DNA of 64,000 bases, from NCBI GenBank assembly GCA_963809695.1, contig CAWEKI010000005.1:1-64000 (forward strand). The letters run 5' to 3'. The translations under genes were made by a program, and so were the position numbers. Position 1 is the first letter of the stretch. Each line of letters opens with the position of its first letter. Origin of the DNA: JAGDMJ01 sp963809695. Lineage in GTDB: Bacteria; Bacteroidota; Ignavibacteria; UBA10030; UBA6906. The notes under the pieces are model-generated. The model was not told where the DNA came from and searched no databases. It saw only the letters and a program-made list of their open reading frames with translations. This document shows, in pieces, positions 18,942 through 26,269 of the stretch.

Positions 18942-19952
18942 CTACACTTGGTAATAACCACGATACCAATCTACAAACTGCCTGACTCCATCTTCCAGAC
19001 GGGTAGACGGTCTGCAACCTATCTCCCGCTCCAGGTCCTCGACGTCCGCGAACGTGACAGGTAGATCACCCGGTTGCATAGGCAGGAAGTTCTTTCGGGC
19101 CTTCTTGCCGATGGCGCGTTCAAGACACTCGATCAGCCCGGCGAGCTCGACACTCTGGCTATTACCAATATTGTAGAGCCTGTAAGGTGCAAAGCTGGTG
19201 GCCGGATCCGGATGCTCACCACTCCATTCGGGATTCGCTGCCGGGATGCGGGAGAGAACTCTTCCTACGCCGGTTACGATGTCATCAATATAGGTGAAGT
19301 CGCGTTTCATCCTCCCGAAATTGAAAACATCTATAGGTCGGTCTTCGAGAATTGCCTTTGTGAAAAGGAAGATGGCCATGTCGGGTCGCCCCCAGGGGCC
19401 ATACGCGGTGAAAAACCGAAGGCCCGTACACGGGAGTCCATACAGGGCCGCGTACGAATGCGCCATCAATTCGTTTGCCTTTTTCGTGGCTGCGTAGAGG
19501 GACACCGGGTGGTCAACGCTATGATGGGTTGAAAAGGGAATGGCCGTATTTGCGCCGTATACTGAACTCGAAGAGGCAAAGACCAGGTGCTTGACGTGAT
19601 TCTGACGGCAACCTTCCAAAACACTCATGAACCCGACGACATTGCTATCAATATAGGCGGTTGGGTTCTGTAGCGAATATCGCACTCCAGCCTGAGCCGC
19701 GAGGTTCACAACCATTTCAAATTTTTCTGCAGCAAACAGCTCAGCCATCGGCTGTGCATTTGCAATATCTATCTTCAAAAACTTGAAACAGCTCTGATCT
19801 TCGAGTTGCTTCAGGCGAGCACGCTTCAGGCTGACATCGTAATAACTGTTCAGATTGTCGAGGCCGATGACATCATGCCCTTCATCAAGAAGCCGTTTGC
19901 TCAGGTGAAAGCCGATGAAGCCTGCCGCGCCTGTAATCAGAATCTTTGGCAT
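18942..19952 (-). CDS. UDP-glucuronate 4-epimerase-like NAD-dependent epimerase
   Basis: A 336-residue extended short-chain dehydrogenase. The NAD-binding loop is 'ITGAAGFIGFHL', followed by 'LDNLNSYYD', the Ser of 'FASSSSVYG', and the catalytic 'YAATKKANE'. 'YGLPCTGLRFFTAYGPWGRPDMA' is characteristic of the CapI/LpsL group that interconverts UDP-glucuronate and UDP-galacturonate. It is cytoplasmic and supplies an acidic sugar nucleotide, which fits with amidotransferases acting on uronates in the first operon. It is transcribed alone on the minus strand, with an ops-like motif about 70 bp before the start. Confidence 0.88.
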   Translation of the reverse strand: MPKILITGAAGFIGFHLSKRLLDEGHDVIGLDNLNSYYDVSLKRARLKQLEDQSCFKFLKIDIANAQPMAELFAAEKFEMVVNLAAQAGVRYSLQNPTAYIDSNVVGFMSVLEGCRQNHVKHLVFASSSSVYGANTAIPFSTHHSVDHPVSLYAATKKANELMAHSYAALYGLPCTGLRFFTAYGPWGRPDMAIFLFTKAILEDRPIDVFNFGRMKRDFTYIDDIVTGVGRVLSRIPAANPEWSGEHPDPATSFAPYRLYNIGNSQSVELAGLIECLERAIGKKARKNFLPMQPGDLPVTFADVEDLEREIGCRPSTRLEDGVRQFVDWYRGYYQV

Positions 19953-20018
19953 CCTTCAATGCCTCCTTGTGGCTATTCCTCCACAGTGAGATCACCTTTG
20001 CGCTTCCCCGCGCAAGCA

Positions 20019-20040
20019 CGCTCCGCCCTTTCAGTCACAT
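20019..20040 (-). promoter_or_regulatory. ops-like motif before the epimerase gene
   Basis: Second copy of the motif at 14,631-14,652, with GGGCGGAGCG on the minus strand, 67-88 bp before the epimerase start. Identical over 21 of 22 positions. Confidence 0.35.
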
Positions 20041-20410
20041 TTGTGGCTGAGAAGAGTAAAATAGCGGGTTTTGTGCCTAATACATTTTCCAACCTCACAG
20101 ACTCCTCAACTTCACGTTTGGATTAAGAACTCGATACCCTAAGGAATAACCGGGGGAGGCGTGCCTTCGTGCATTCAGGGGAGAGAAACAGAACGTAGTG
20201 ACCTCACAATGAACAGTCCCCCGGCATTGCAGCATGTTCACGTGCGACAGCCTAAAATTACACTCTTTCAAGTGAATGTCAAGGAAACCGGAACAAGGGT
20301 GGGATCAAAAAGTGCTTTTGGTGACCCACCTCACAGGGTTTCGTAAAATCCTGCGAGGCTCAGGGCCTTATTCGGGTAGACACAAGGGTGAAGGCGAATT
20401 ACGATTGTGC

Positions 20411-20516
20411 TTGTCGTGCTGAGATGCGACGCCTTTTTGTCGCCCCGAAACGTTCTTATTCGGGGCCTATCACCAGCGCTATACAGGTCCTGACTAAAAA
20501 CATGTCAGGACGACAA
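20411..20516 (+). repeat. TGTCG palindromic element, copy 1
   Basis: About 106 bp. After a short lead (TTGTCG.GCTGAGATGCGACGCC) it has a long imperfect inverted repeat: left arm from 'TTGTCGCCCCGAAA' to 'CGGGGCCTATC', right arm ending 'GTCAGGACGACAAG'. Same architecture as the copies at 20,540-20,646 and, inverted, 28,294-28,400. No open frame. Confidence 0.8.
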
Positions 20517-20539
20517 GTACTGTTGACAAATCAAAGAGA

Positions 20540-20646
20540 CTTGTCGCCCTGAAATGCGACGCCTTCTGTCGTCCCGAAATGCTCCTGTTCGGGACCTATC
20601 GGAGGCTATATACAGATCCCGACTAGAAGCATGTCGGGATGACAAG
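20540..20646 (+). repeat. TGTCG palindromic element, copy 2
   Basis: About 107 bp, starting 23 bp after copy 1 in the same orientation. Left arm 'CTGTCGTCCCGAAATGCTCC' to 'GGGACCTATC', right arm 'GATCCCGACTAGAAGC' to 'GGGATGACAAG'. Compensating changes between the arms keep pairing, which suggests selection or folding-dependent mobility. Confidence 0.8.
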
Positions 20647-20679
20647 TGAACTTGATAAACCATCGAACCTTTCCCCGCT

Positions 20680-20714
20680 CTCAACTCTTCACTCTCAACT
20701 CATCACTCTTCACT
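20680..20714 (+). repeat. heptad array overlapping the end of the NusG-like gene
   Basis: Five consecutive 7-mers: CTCAACT, CTTCACT, CTCAACT, CATCACT, CTTCACT. The last two overlap the final codons and stop (20,703-20,705) of the NusG-like gene on the minus strand. Confidence 0.75.
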
Positions 20715-21212
20715 CCAATCGGGCTCCAACAGCTCTGTCGCCACTTCGACTGAGACAGCTTGCTGTATTGAGTCGATCGAGATCACCACCCGCGTGGAAT
20801 TCTTCCCTCTCACCACGATCCCCTGCGCGCCGGCAAACGGACCGCTCTTTACTTTCACCAGCTCTCCGTGGTTCAGCGGCGACTTCTCTCTGCGGATCGT
20901 CTTGGGAGTGGCAATGATCAGCTTCAGTGACTCGATCTGCTCATCGGGCACAGGCGAGGGATGCTCACGGATCGAGACAAACCGTACAACCCCGTCTACC
21001 TGCAGCACCCGGGTCTTCTCCCTCAGCTCGATTCGGACAAAATGGTAGCCCGGAAAAAGCGGAACTTCCACCTTCTTCTTTCGGTCGCTCCACTGCCGGA
21101 CTTCCGAGACAATGGGGAGAAAACTCTCTATCCCCCGCTCCTCCAGCTCTTCGTGGACCCGTTTTTCATAGCGCGAACGCAAGTAAAGGACATACCAGCG
21201 GCGTTTGTTCAT
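20703..21212 (-). CDS. NusG-family transcription antiterminator (RfaH/UpxY type)
   Basis: A 169-residue specialised NusG paralogue. The NGN domain (1-100) starts 'RRWYVLYLRSRYEKRV' with 'VPLFPGYHFVRI', the RNA-polymerase contact region. A KOW domain follows (about 115-160) with 'VKSGPFAGAQGIVVRG'. Such paralogues bind paused polymerase at operon leaders and suppress termination in long polysaccharide operons. It lies 44 bp downstream of the SLBB gene and is probably co-transcribed with it. Housekeeping NusG normally sits by secE and rplK, which are absent here, so the specialised role is preferred. Confidence 0.87.
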   Translation of the reverse strand: MNKRRWYVLYLRSRYEKRVHEELEERGIESFLPIVSEVRQWSDRKKKVEVPLFPGYHFVRIELREKTRVLQVDGVVRFVSIREHPSPVPDEQIESLKLIIATPKTIRREKSPLNHGELVKVKSGPFAGAQGIVVRGKNSTRVVISIDSIQQAVSVEVATELLEPDWSEE

Positions 21213-21256
21213 CGGAGACTCGAAATTTTTCCCTCCAGGAGAGGAAGGGACATTTA

Positions 21257-21775
21257 CTATTGCTTCGCAATAACCACGTACGATACTGCAGTCACAACGA
21301 CGGCAGCAGATACCACCACGGTGAGCGCATCACGCCAGAAAGTCCAATTCGATGGCCCGACTTGAATAACGTCCCCCGGCGACAACACAAGATCCTGAGG
21401 CTTTATCTGAGCAATATCCTCCATATTGACTTTGTATTCTCCCCGGGTGATGCGTCCTTCCGCTTCCAGCAACCTCGTAACCTTTACATCGCTCATTGAA
21501 CCGTCCACCGTGGCACCGCCAGCCAGTGCAAGCACGTTCACCAGGTCGATCGACTTGGAGATCTCATACCGCCCCGGCCGCTGCACGAAGCCAATCACAT
21601 TAACGACAATCGTGAGCTCGTTTGGCTTGGCGAAGTAATAATTAGACGTCGTCTGCTGCACTGACGTGGCCGACAGCAGGCCGCTCTGCCCCAGCTGATC
21701 AATTTGCGCCTGGGCAAAAGAGCCGGCAAGAAGAACAAGCGAAAACAGTACCACGATGCAAACAATACGTTTCAT
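21257..21775 (-). CDS. small SLBB-domain envelope protein
   Basis: A 172-residue protein starting MKRIVCIVVLFSLVL with a signal peptide ending near 'AGSFAQA'. Residues about 45-140 form one SLBB-like unit: 'TIVVNVIGFVQRPGRYEI', 'NVLALAGG', 'LSPGDVIQVGP'. It ends with a hydrophobic helix 'ALTVVVSAAVVVTAVSYVV'. Wza-type export proteins are much longer and carry an N-terminal export domain that is missing here. It probably sits in the periplasm anchored by the C-terminal helix, as an accessory of polysaccharide export. The start at 21,775 is preferred over an upstream in-frame ATG at 21,859 because the signal peptide begins there. Confidence 0.78.
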   Translation of the reverse strand: MKRIVCIVVLFSLVLLAGSFAQAQIDQLGQSGLLSATSVQQTTSNYYFAKPNELTIVVNVIGFVQRPGRYEISKSIDLVNVLALAGGATVDGSMSDVKVTRLLEAEGRITRGEYKVNMEDIAQIKPQDLVLSPGDVIQVGPSNWTFWRDALTVVVSAAVVVTAVSYVVIAKQ

Positions 21776-21855
21776 GGGAAGGCCTGTGTGATAAGGAAAG
21801 GAAAAAGAAACGGTGACGGTACAGCAAAAAACAGGTGGAAACCCGGGAAGCGGAT

Positions 21856-21886
21856 GCAAGATACAAGGTTACGGGAAAAAAATCAA
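21856..21886 (-). promoter_or_regulatory. candidate promoter of the SLBB-NusG operon
   Basis: On the minus strand TTG (21,884-21,886) and TATCTTGC (21,856-21,863) are separated by 20 bp, close to the -33 TTG / -7 TAnnTTTG arrangement known from Bacteroidota. The start codon lies about 80 bp further on. Confidence 0.45.
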
Positions 21887-22032
21887 GCCCTTCGGCTCCC
21901 TATCCATAGATGGGCTTCGAATCCTCCATGGATACGCGTTGACCGGGCCTTTTAGATGAGGCGGAACGTCGTGTGAGGGTACGTGGAGAAACGTGAAGGG
22001 GAGTGTGAGACAAGGCAGAAACAGATCGCAGA

Positions 22033-22065
22033 CACCGGGCCTGAAGTTCGAACATCAGGCCCGGT
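22033..22065 (-). terminator. stem-loop after the third beta-helix gene
   Basis: Perfect 11-bp inverted repeat ACCGGGCCTGA (22,033-22,043) / TCAGGCCCGGT (22,055-22,065), 26 bp after the stop of the leftward gene. The T-run is weak. Confidence 0.55.
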
Positions 22066-22090
22066 TGTCCGTCAGGTCAAATCAGTCACT

Positions 22091-24997
22091 CTATTTCACG
22101 AGAAGCATCTTTGTAGTGGCTGTCTTGTCGCCAACCTGCAACCTGCAGAAGTAGGTGCCGGTCGCTAATCCGGTAGCGTCCCACACCCGGGTATAGGATC
22201 CGGCCGAAAGATAGCCGGACATGATTTCCGCAACCTCGCTTCCAAGGCTGTTGTAGACCTTCAGCGATACCTGCCCTGGCTGCGGAAGATCGAAACGCAG
22301 CGTCGTGGTGGGGTTGAATGGATTGGGATAATTCTGAACCAACCGGAATTCCATGACTCTCACGGGCGCGTCGTTTGACGTCGATGTGCCGACTGAGAAT
22401 GCCACCGCCGGCGAATACGCCCCCTCAACTCCGCTGCCCAACGCTCGCCCGCGGGAGAAGTATCGGCCCTCTTCAAACCTGACGGGAGCACGCCACACGG
22501 TGTCGGCCACCACGGTGTCTATAACCATCGCGGCGAAAAGCGAATCGCGCGCGACCTGCACCTGGAAGGCCTCGGCACCAGCCAACCAGGCCCACTGCAG
22601 CGAAACGGCGCCCGAAGCAAATGACCCCGACGCAGGCAACATCAACGAAAGCTCGGGCAGCGGCTCTCCCGTAGTAATACTGGTCGTCGACGACCCGGCG
22701 GAGGATAGCGTGCCTGTCCCACTCACATACACTCTCCTTGTGGTGGCACCGGAGCTGGCATGCCTGATAGTCCCTGCCTTGAACCCGGTTGACGTCGGGG
22801 CGAACACAACCCAGATCGTCCTCGAAGAGACGGTGCCGCTGGTCGGTGCGATGGTCACGCTCCTGCCGTATCCGTTATCCTTTGAAAGCGACACCAGAAA
22901 ATGATAAGGCGCGGTCACCGTGATGTTCCCGGTGAGATAGCTCCCGGATACCGTGTACGACTTCATATACGTTTTCTGCCAGACCTTGCAGTTCCCGAAA
23001 TCGGGCAACGATGTGACCGAGACTGTCACCGAAGGGGTGGGAGAGAGCGTCCCTGTCCCGCTCACATTCACTCCCCTTGTGGCAGCACCGGAGCTGGCAA
23101 CATTCACACTGCTGCTCATCGCGCCGGTCGACGTCGGACTGAACCTGGCGTACACCGTCTGCGAAGATACCGTTCCGCCCGATGGTGCGACGCTGACGCT
23201 CGTTGAGAACCCACTGGTCGAGGAAAGGGAAACCTGGAACTGTGAAGGCGCAGTAACGGTGACGTTGCTTGTCAGATTCGACCCGGAAACTGCAAATGAC
23301 TTCACCGAGGAACTTGAGCCAACCATCACGGAGCCGAAATCGGGCAGCGAACTCACCGAGACGCTCAATGATGAAGTCGTCTGGCCCTGCACGCCCGTAC
23401 CACTGACAGACACGTTCTTCGTTGTGACTCCCGCGGTGGCGTTCGCAATGCTGCCCGCGATTCCCCCGGCTGCCGTCGGACTGAACCTAACGTAGACCGT
23501 CGTTGTGTTCACCGTCCCGCTTGATTGCGTCAGCGTCACACTAGGCCCGAAGGTGTTGTTGTCTCTCGAAACCGCAAAATGTGTCGGTGCGGTAATCGTG
23601 ATATTCGCCGTGAGATTCGCACCTGAAACCGTATACGATGCCGAGGCAGAACTAGCGTTAACCGCGATGCTCCCGAAGTCTGATAGAGATGTCGTGGAGA
23701 CGGTGACGGTCGAAGTTGTTGCCGCAGCGTATCCATACGCTCCTATATCCGGTTTGGATCCGGTGTATGGGATACCCACGTCCGTGCCGGCGTTGACCAG
23801 ATCACTCCCTGCGACAAGTCTCAGAAAGTTGCTTGACGGAAGTGACCCGTCAGCGTTTCGCACGGCACTTATGAATCCCGTAGAGTCCACGCTGGCAAAG
23901 TCTGCGTTGGTTACTGTGAAGCCGCTCCACGAGTCTGTGGTCTGACGATTAGGTGCATCAATCAGATTACTCGATGAACTGTTGGCATAACTGATATTGT
24001 TAATGAGCGTGTCGGGGATTCCGCCGTCGGTGTTGAGCCAAAAACCACATTGTCCGCTGTTCCCGTTTTTGTATGCCGTGTTGTTGATTAGCCAGTACCC
24101 GGCAGTCCCCTGATTGTCGTAGAACCCGTGCTCATGGTTGTAAGCGGCGAGGCATCCTCTAACGAGAACCCGCGACGTGGAAACCGGACTGCCCGCCCCC
24201 CCGAGCTTAAACCCGATACCGTTCCCGCTGGCATAACCATTCTTGAAGGAGATACAGCTGTCCACAATGATAGTCGAATCCTCGGCGTAATAGAAATCGA
24301 ATCCGTCGTCCGAGTTATCCCATGCGCGGCAGCCCAGGAACTTATTTCCCGGCCCAAGGTGGAAATCTGCCGCAAATCCATCGGCATCATTGCCATGTGC
24401 GGAACCCGAGGAATCGTAATTGTGCCAGGCGTCACAGTTGAGGATCAAGTTATCCCGCGTTCCCTCCCTCGTCGCCGGACGACCGTAGATATAAAATCCC
24501 GTTCCCCACGTCGCTCCGGTGCTCCAGGTGCTATTATTATAGCTACGGCAGTTCTCGATAATGTTGTGACTTCCTTGCACGATCACCGCTGGAACCCATC
24601 CGGCACGAGTGACGGAGATGCCCTTCAGATGCCAGTAATCTCCCCGGATATGGAGCCCATTTCCCCCGGTCTGCACATCCCCAAAATTGTTCTGATTGTA
24701 GTAGTCCAGTACCGGAGTCTCGCCCGGATAGGCCCAGAGACAGAACCTTGCATTTGCCGTTCCAACGGAATCCAGCCACGGACTTTTCGCCGCTCCCGTG
24801 TAGGCGTAGGTTCCGCCTCTCAAGTAGGTCGTATCGCCATCGTGCATCATAGAGACCGCCTTGCCGATGGTCAGGTACGGACTCCCGATAGAACCGTTGT
24901 TGGAATCCGAGCCACCCCTACCGGCGGGAGCAACATACCTCGTGGTTAGCGAGAGTGCCAGCATCGGTATCAGTATCAAGAGAATGAGTATCCTCAT
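22091..24997 (-). CDS. large secreted beta-helix protein with T9SS sorting domain
   Basis: A 968-residue exported protein with signal peptide 'LILLILIPMLALSLT'. A right-handed beta-helix (about 20-430) opens 'YVAPAGRGGSDSNNGS'. Three Ig-like units of about 100 residues follow (about 435-745), each starting 'SLPDFG' or 'SLSDFG' with 'VSGSNLT' and 'FSPTSTG' motifs. One FN3-like unit (about 770-870) and a T9SS domain with 'QNYPNPFNPTT' and 'LATGTYFCRL' complete it. It shares the helix and sorting domains with the two rightward paralogues but has a different middle part, so domain shuffling has occurred. It probably acts on or binds surface polysaccharide; enzymatic activity is unproven. Confidence 0.86.
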   Translation of the reverse strand: MRILILLILIPMLALSLTTRYVAPAGRGGSDSNNGSIGSPYLTIGKAVSMMHDGDTTYLRGGTYAYTGAAKSPWLDSVGTANARFCLWAYPGETPVLDYYNQNNFGDVQTGGNGLHIRGDYWHLKGISVTRAGWVPAVIVQGSHNIIENCRSYNNSTWSTGATWGTGFYIYGRPATREGTRDNLILNCDAWHNYDSSGSAHGNDADGFAADFHLGPGNKFLGCRAWDNSDDGFDFYYAEDSTIIVDSCISFKNGYASGNGIGFKLGGAGSPVSTSRVLVRGCLAAYNHEHGFYDNQGTAGYWLINNTAYKNGNSGQCGFWLNTDGGIPDTLINNISYANSSSSNLIDAPNRQTTDSWSGFTVTNADFASVDSTGFISAVRNADGSLPSSNFLRLVAGSDLVNAGTDVGIPYTGSKPDIGAYGYAAATTSTVTVSTTSLSDFGSIAVNASSASASYTVSGANLTANITITAPTHFAVSRDNNTFGPSVTLTQSSGTVNTTTVYVRFSPTAAGGIAGSIANATAGVTTKNVSVSGTGVQGQTTSSLSVSVSSLPDFGSVMVGSSSSVKSFAVSGSNLTSNVTVTAPSQFQVSLSSTSGFSTSVSVAPSGGTVSSQTVYARFSPTSTGAMSSSVNVASSGAATRGVNVSGTGTLSPTPSVTVSVTSLPDFGNCKVWQKTYMKSYTVSGSYLTGNITVTAPYHFLVSLSKDNGYGRSVTIAPTSGTVSSRTIWVVFAPTSTGFKAGTIRHASSGATTRRVYVSGTGTLSSAGSSTTSITTGEPLPELSLMLPASGSFASGAVSLQWAWLAGAEAFQVQVARDSLFAAMVIDTVVADTVWRAPVRFEEGRYFSRGRALGSGVEGAYSPAVAFSVGTSTSNDAPVRVMEFRLVQNYPNPFNPTTTLRFDLPQPGQVSLKVYNSLGSEVAEIMSGYLSAGSYTRVWDATGLATGTYFCRLQVGDKTATTKMLLVK

Positions 24998-25572
24998 GGC
25001 AACTCATCTCCTTCCCACCATCCGGTCGAAGTGGCTTCCGGTCCGCCGATTCTCGTGGTATTCAGAGGATCGGCGTTGATGCCGAGCCCGTAGTGTAATG
25101 CGGGGTCTGTTCCAACCCTTTGACTGAAAGCGAAACCGACCCAGGAAAACGCTGAAAGCATAAGCCCTGCCGTGGAAGGAATCTTCCTCGTCATCAACTT
25201 CACCCTTGGCTTTTGAATGTTCAAATGATTGGGTATGGGGGGCACAGCAGATGACGCATGATTTGCGGAGCGGTGCAAACCATTATCGGCCGGGAAGGTA
25301 CCACAGTCTTGCCCACCATGTATGCATCAACAGACGTGCCAAGAATGTGCGGGCGATCACAAAGCTTGTCCGTGGTTACTTTGGGCGAATCTCTCCATCG
25401 TAAGACAAACGCAAGGGGGAGAATCAAGTAAAGCAAAGAATCAACTTGTAGAAAACGGATAGAGAACCTCCTGAAGCGACGCATTTCTGCACCCATGTGC
25501 ACACATAGCGCCCATTGCAGGTGAATCCTATGGGGACCTGAGCTCCAGGTACCACGTTAACGCAGGAACTCA

Positions 25573-25767
25573 TTAGTGCAAAAAGTAGATCAGGAGGGAG
25601 AGCATTCCGAAGAGAAGTGCTGCAAAAAGGATTGTGAAGGTGCTTACAGAAGTCTGTCTGTCGCGATGAGCGCACTCATGTAGCGTGCGCGCGCCATTGA
25701 ACGGCGAGCGTCGGATATCCGTGGCAAATGCGTGGGATATCTGTGAGAAATACCTCGCCAGCAACAA
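25573..25767 (-). CDS. possible small membrane protein (copy 1)
   Basis: An open frame of up to 64 residues. The last 35 read 'HECAHRDRQTSVSTFT' then a hydrophobic helix 'ILFAALLFGMLSLLIYF' ending LH. The C-terminal 35 residues are nearly the same as those of 25,797-25,955, and most DNA differences between the copies are silent or conservative, which argues for real coding. The N-terminal part differs and the start codon is uncertain. No known family recognised. Confidence 0.45.
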   Translation of the reverse strand: MLLARYFSQISHAFATDIRRSPFNGARTLHECAHRDRQTSVSTFTILFAALLFGMLSLLIYFLH

Positions 25768-25909
25768 AAATTATCCTGGACAGCAGTGTTAGGATGTTAG
25801 TGGAAGAGGTAAATCAGGAGGGAGAGCATTCCGAAGAGAAGCGCTGCAAAAAGAATTGTGAAGGTGCTTACAGAAGACTCTCTGTCACGAAGAGCGCACT
25901 CATCGTAGC
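25585..25909. repeat. diverged tandem duplication (about 100 bp each)
   Basis: Units at 25,585-25,684 and 25,809-25,909 share long runs such as 'ATCAGGAGGGAGAGCATTCC' and 'GTGAAGGTGCTTACAGAAG'. Identity by eye is near 90 percent. They cover the C-terminal parts of the two small membrane-protein frames. Confidence 0.85.
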
Positions 25910-25955
25910 TGTTGCAGACAGCGCACTCTATCTGTGGATCGCTTGCGCACTTCAT
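25797..25955 (-). CDS. possible small cysteine-rich membrane protein (copy 2)
   Basis: A 52-residue frame starting MKCASDPQIECAVCNS, followed by 'YDECALRDRESSVSTFT' and a single transmembrane helix 'ILFAALLFGMLSLLIYL'. Four cysteines precede the helix (C3, C11, C14 and C20), with a CxxC pair that could bind metal or form disulfides. It is a tandem relative of the frame at 25,573-25,767. A longer frame upstream looks non-coding. No good Shine-Dalgarno is visible. Function unknown. Confidence 0.45.
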   Translation of the reverse strand: MKCASDPQIECAVCNSYDECALRDRESSVSTFTILFAALLFGMLSLLIYLFH

Positions 25956-26154
25956 CTGTTTGAGGTGAGTTGCTCGAGAGTACACACTGGGATGATACCC
26001 ATGTAAATATCGGTATTTTAGAATAATATGCAAGGGAAAAAATGACGAATATCCAGTTTCGATTGGCGAATGCCGAATTTGGTGTGGGAGGAGGCAAAAG
26101 TGGTCAATGGACAACAGTCCATGCGCAATTGAAATTTGGACAGACTCGTGAGAC

Positions 26155-26201
26155 CTCCCCCGTCCCCTCCTTAACAAGGCGAGGCTCACGAAGGAGGGGA
26201 G
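26155..26201. repeat. CCTCCTT/AAGGAGG palindrome, copy 1
   Basis: TCCCCTCCTT (26,163-26,172) pairs with AAGGAGGGGA (26,191-26,200). It is preceded by 'GAGACCTCCCCCG' and followed by GTATTAAA. A second copy lies at 34,851-34,906. Confidence 0.75.
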
Positions 26202-26269
26202 TATTAAACGAGGTTTTGTCGGTCAATGTCGTTGTGTAGCGTCTGTCCTCGCTTTCCCTCATTCCCAGT

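Larger units (their letters stand above)
19953..20702. other. 750-bp intergenic region with palindromic elements
   Basis: Holds the ops-like motif (20,019-20,040), a weak stem-loop near 20,302-20,333 and two composite palindromes (20,411-20,516 and 20,540-20,646), then the start of a heptad array. No gene is apparent. Confidence 0.7.
24998..26269. other. 1.27-kb region with small duplicated genes and a palindrome
   Basis: No conventional gene. It contains two related small membrane-protein frames (25,573-25,767 and 25,797-25,955, minus) and a CCTCCTT/AAGGAGG palindrome at 26,163-26,200. From 24,998 to about 25,570 I see nothing identifiable. Confidence 0.6.
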
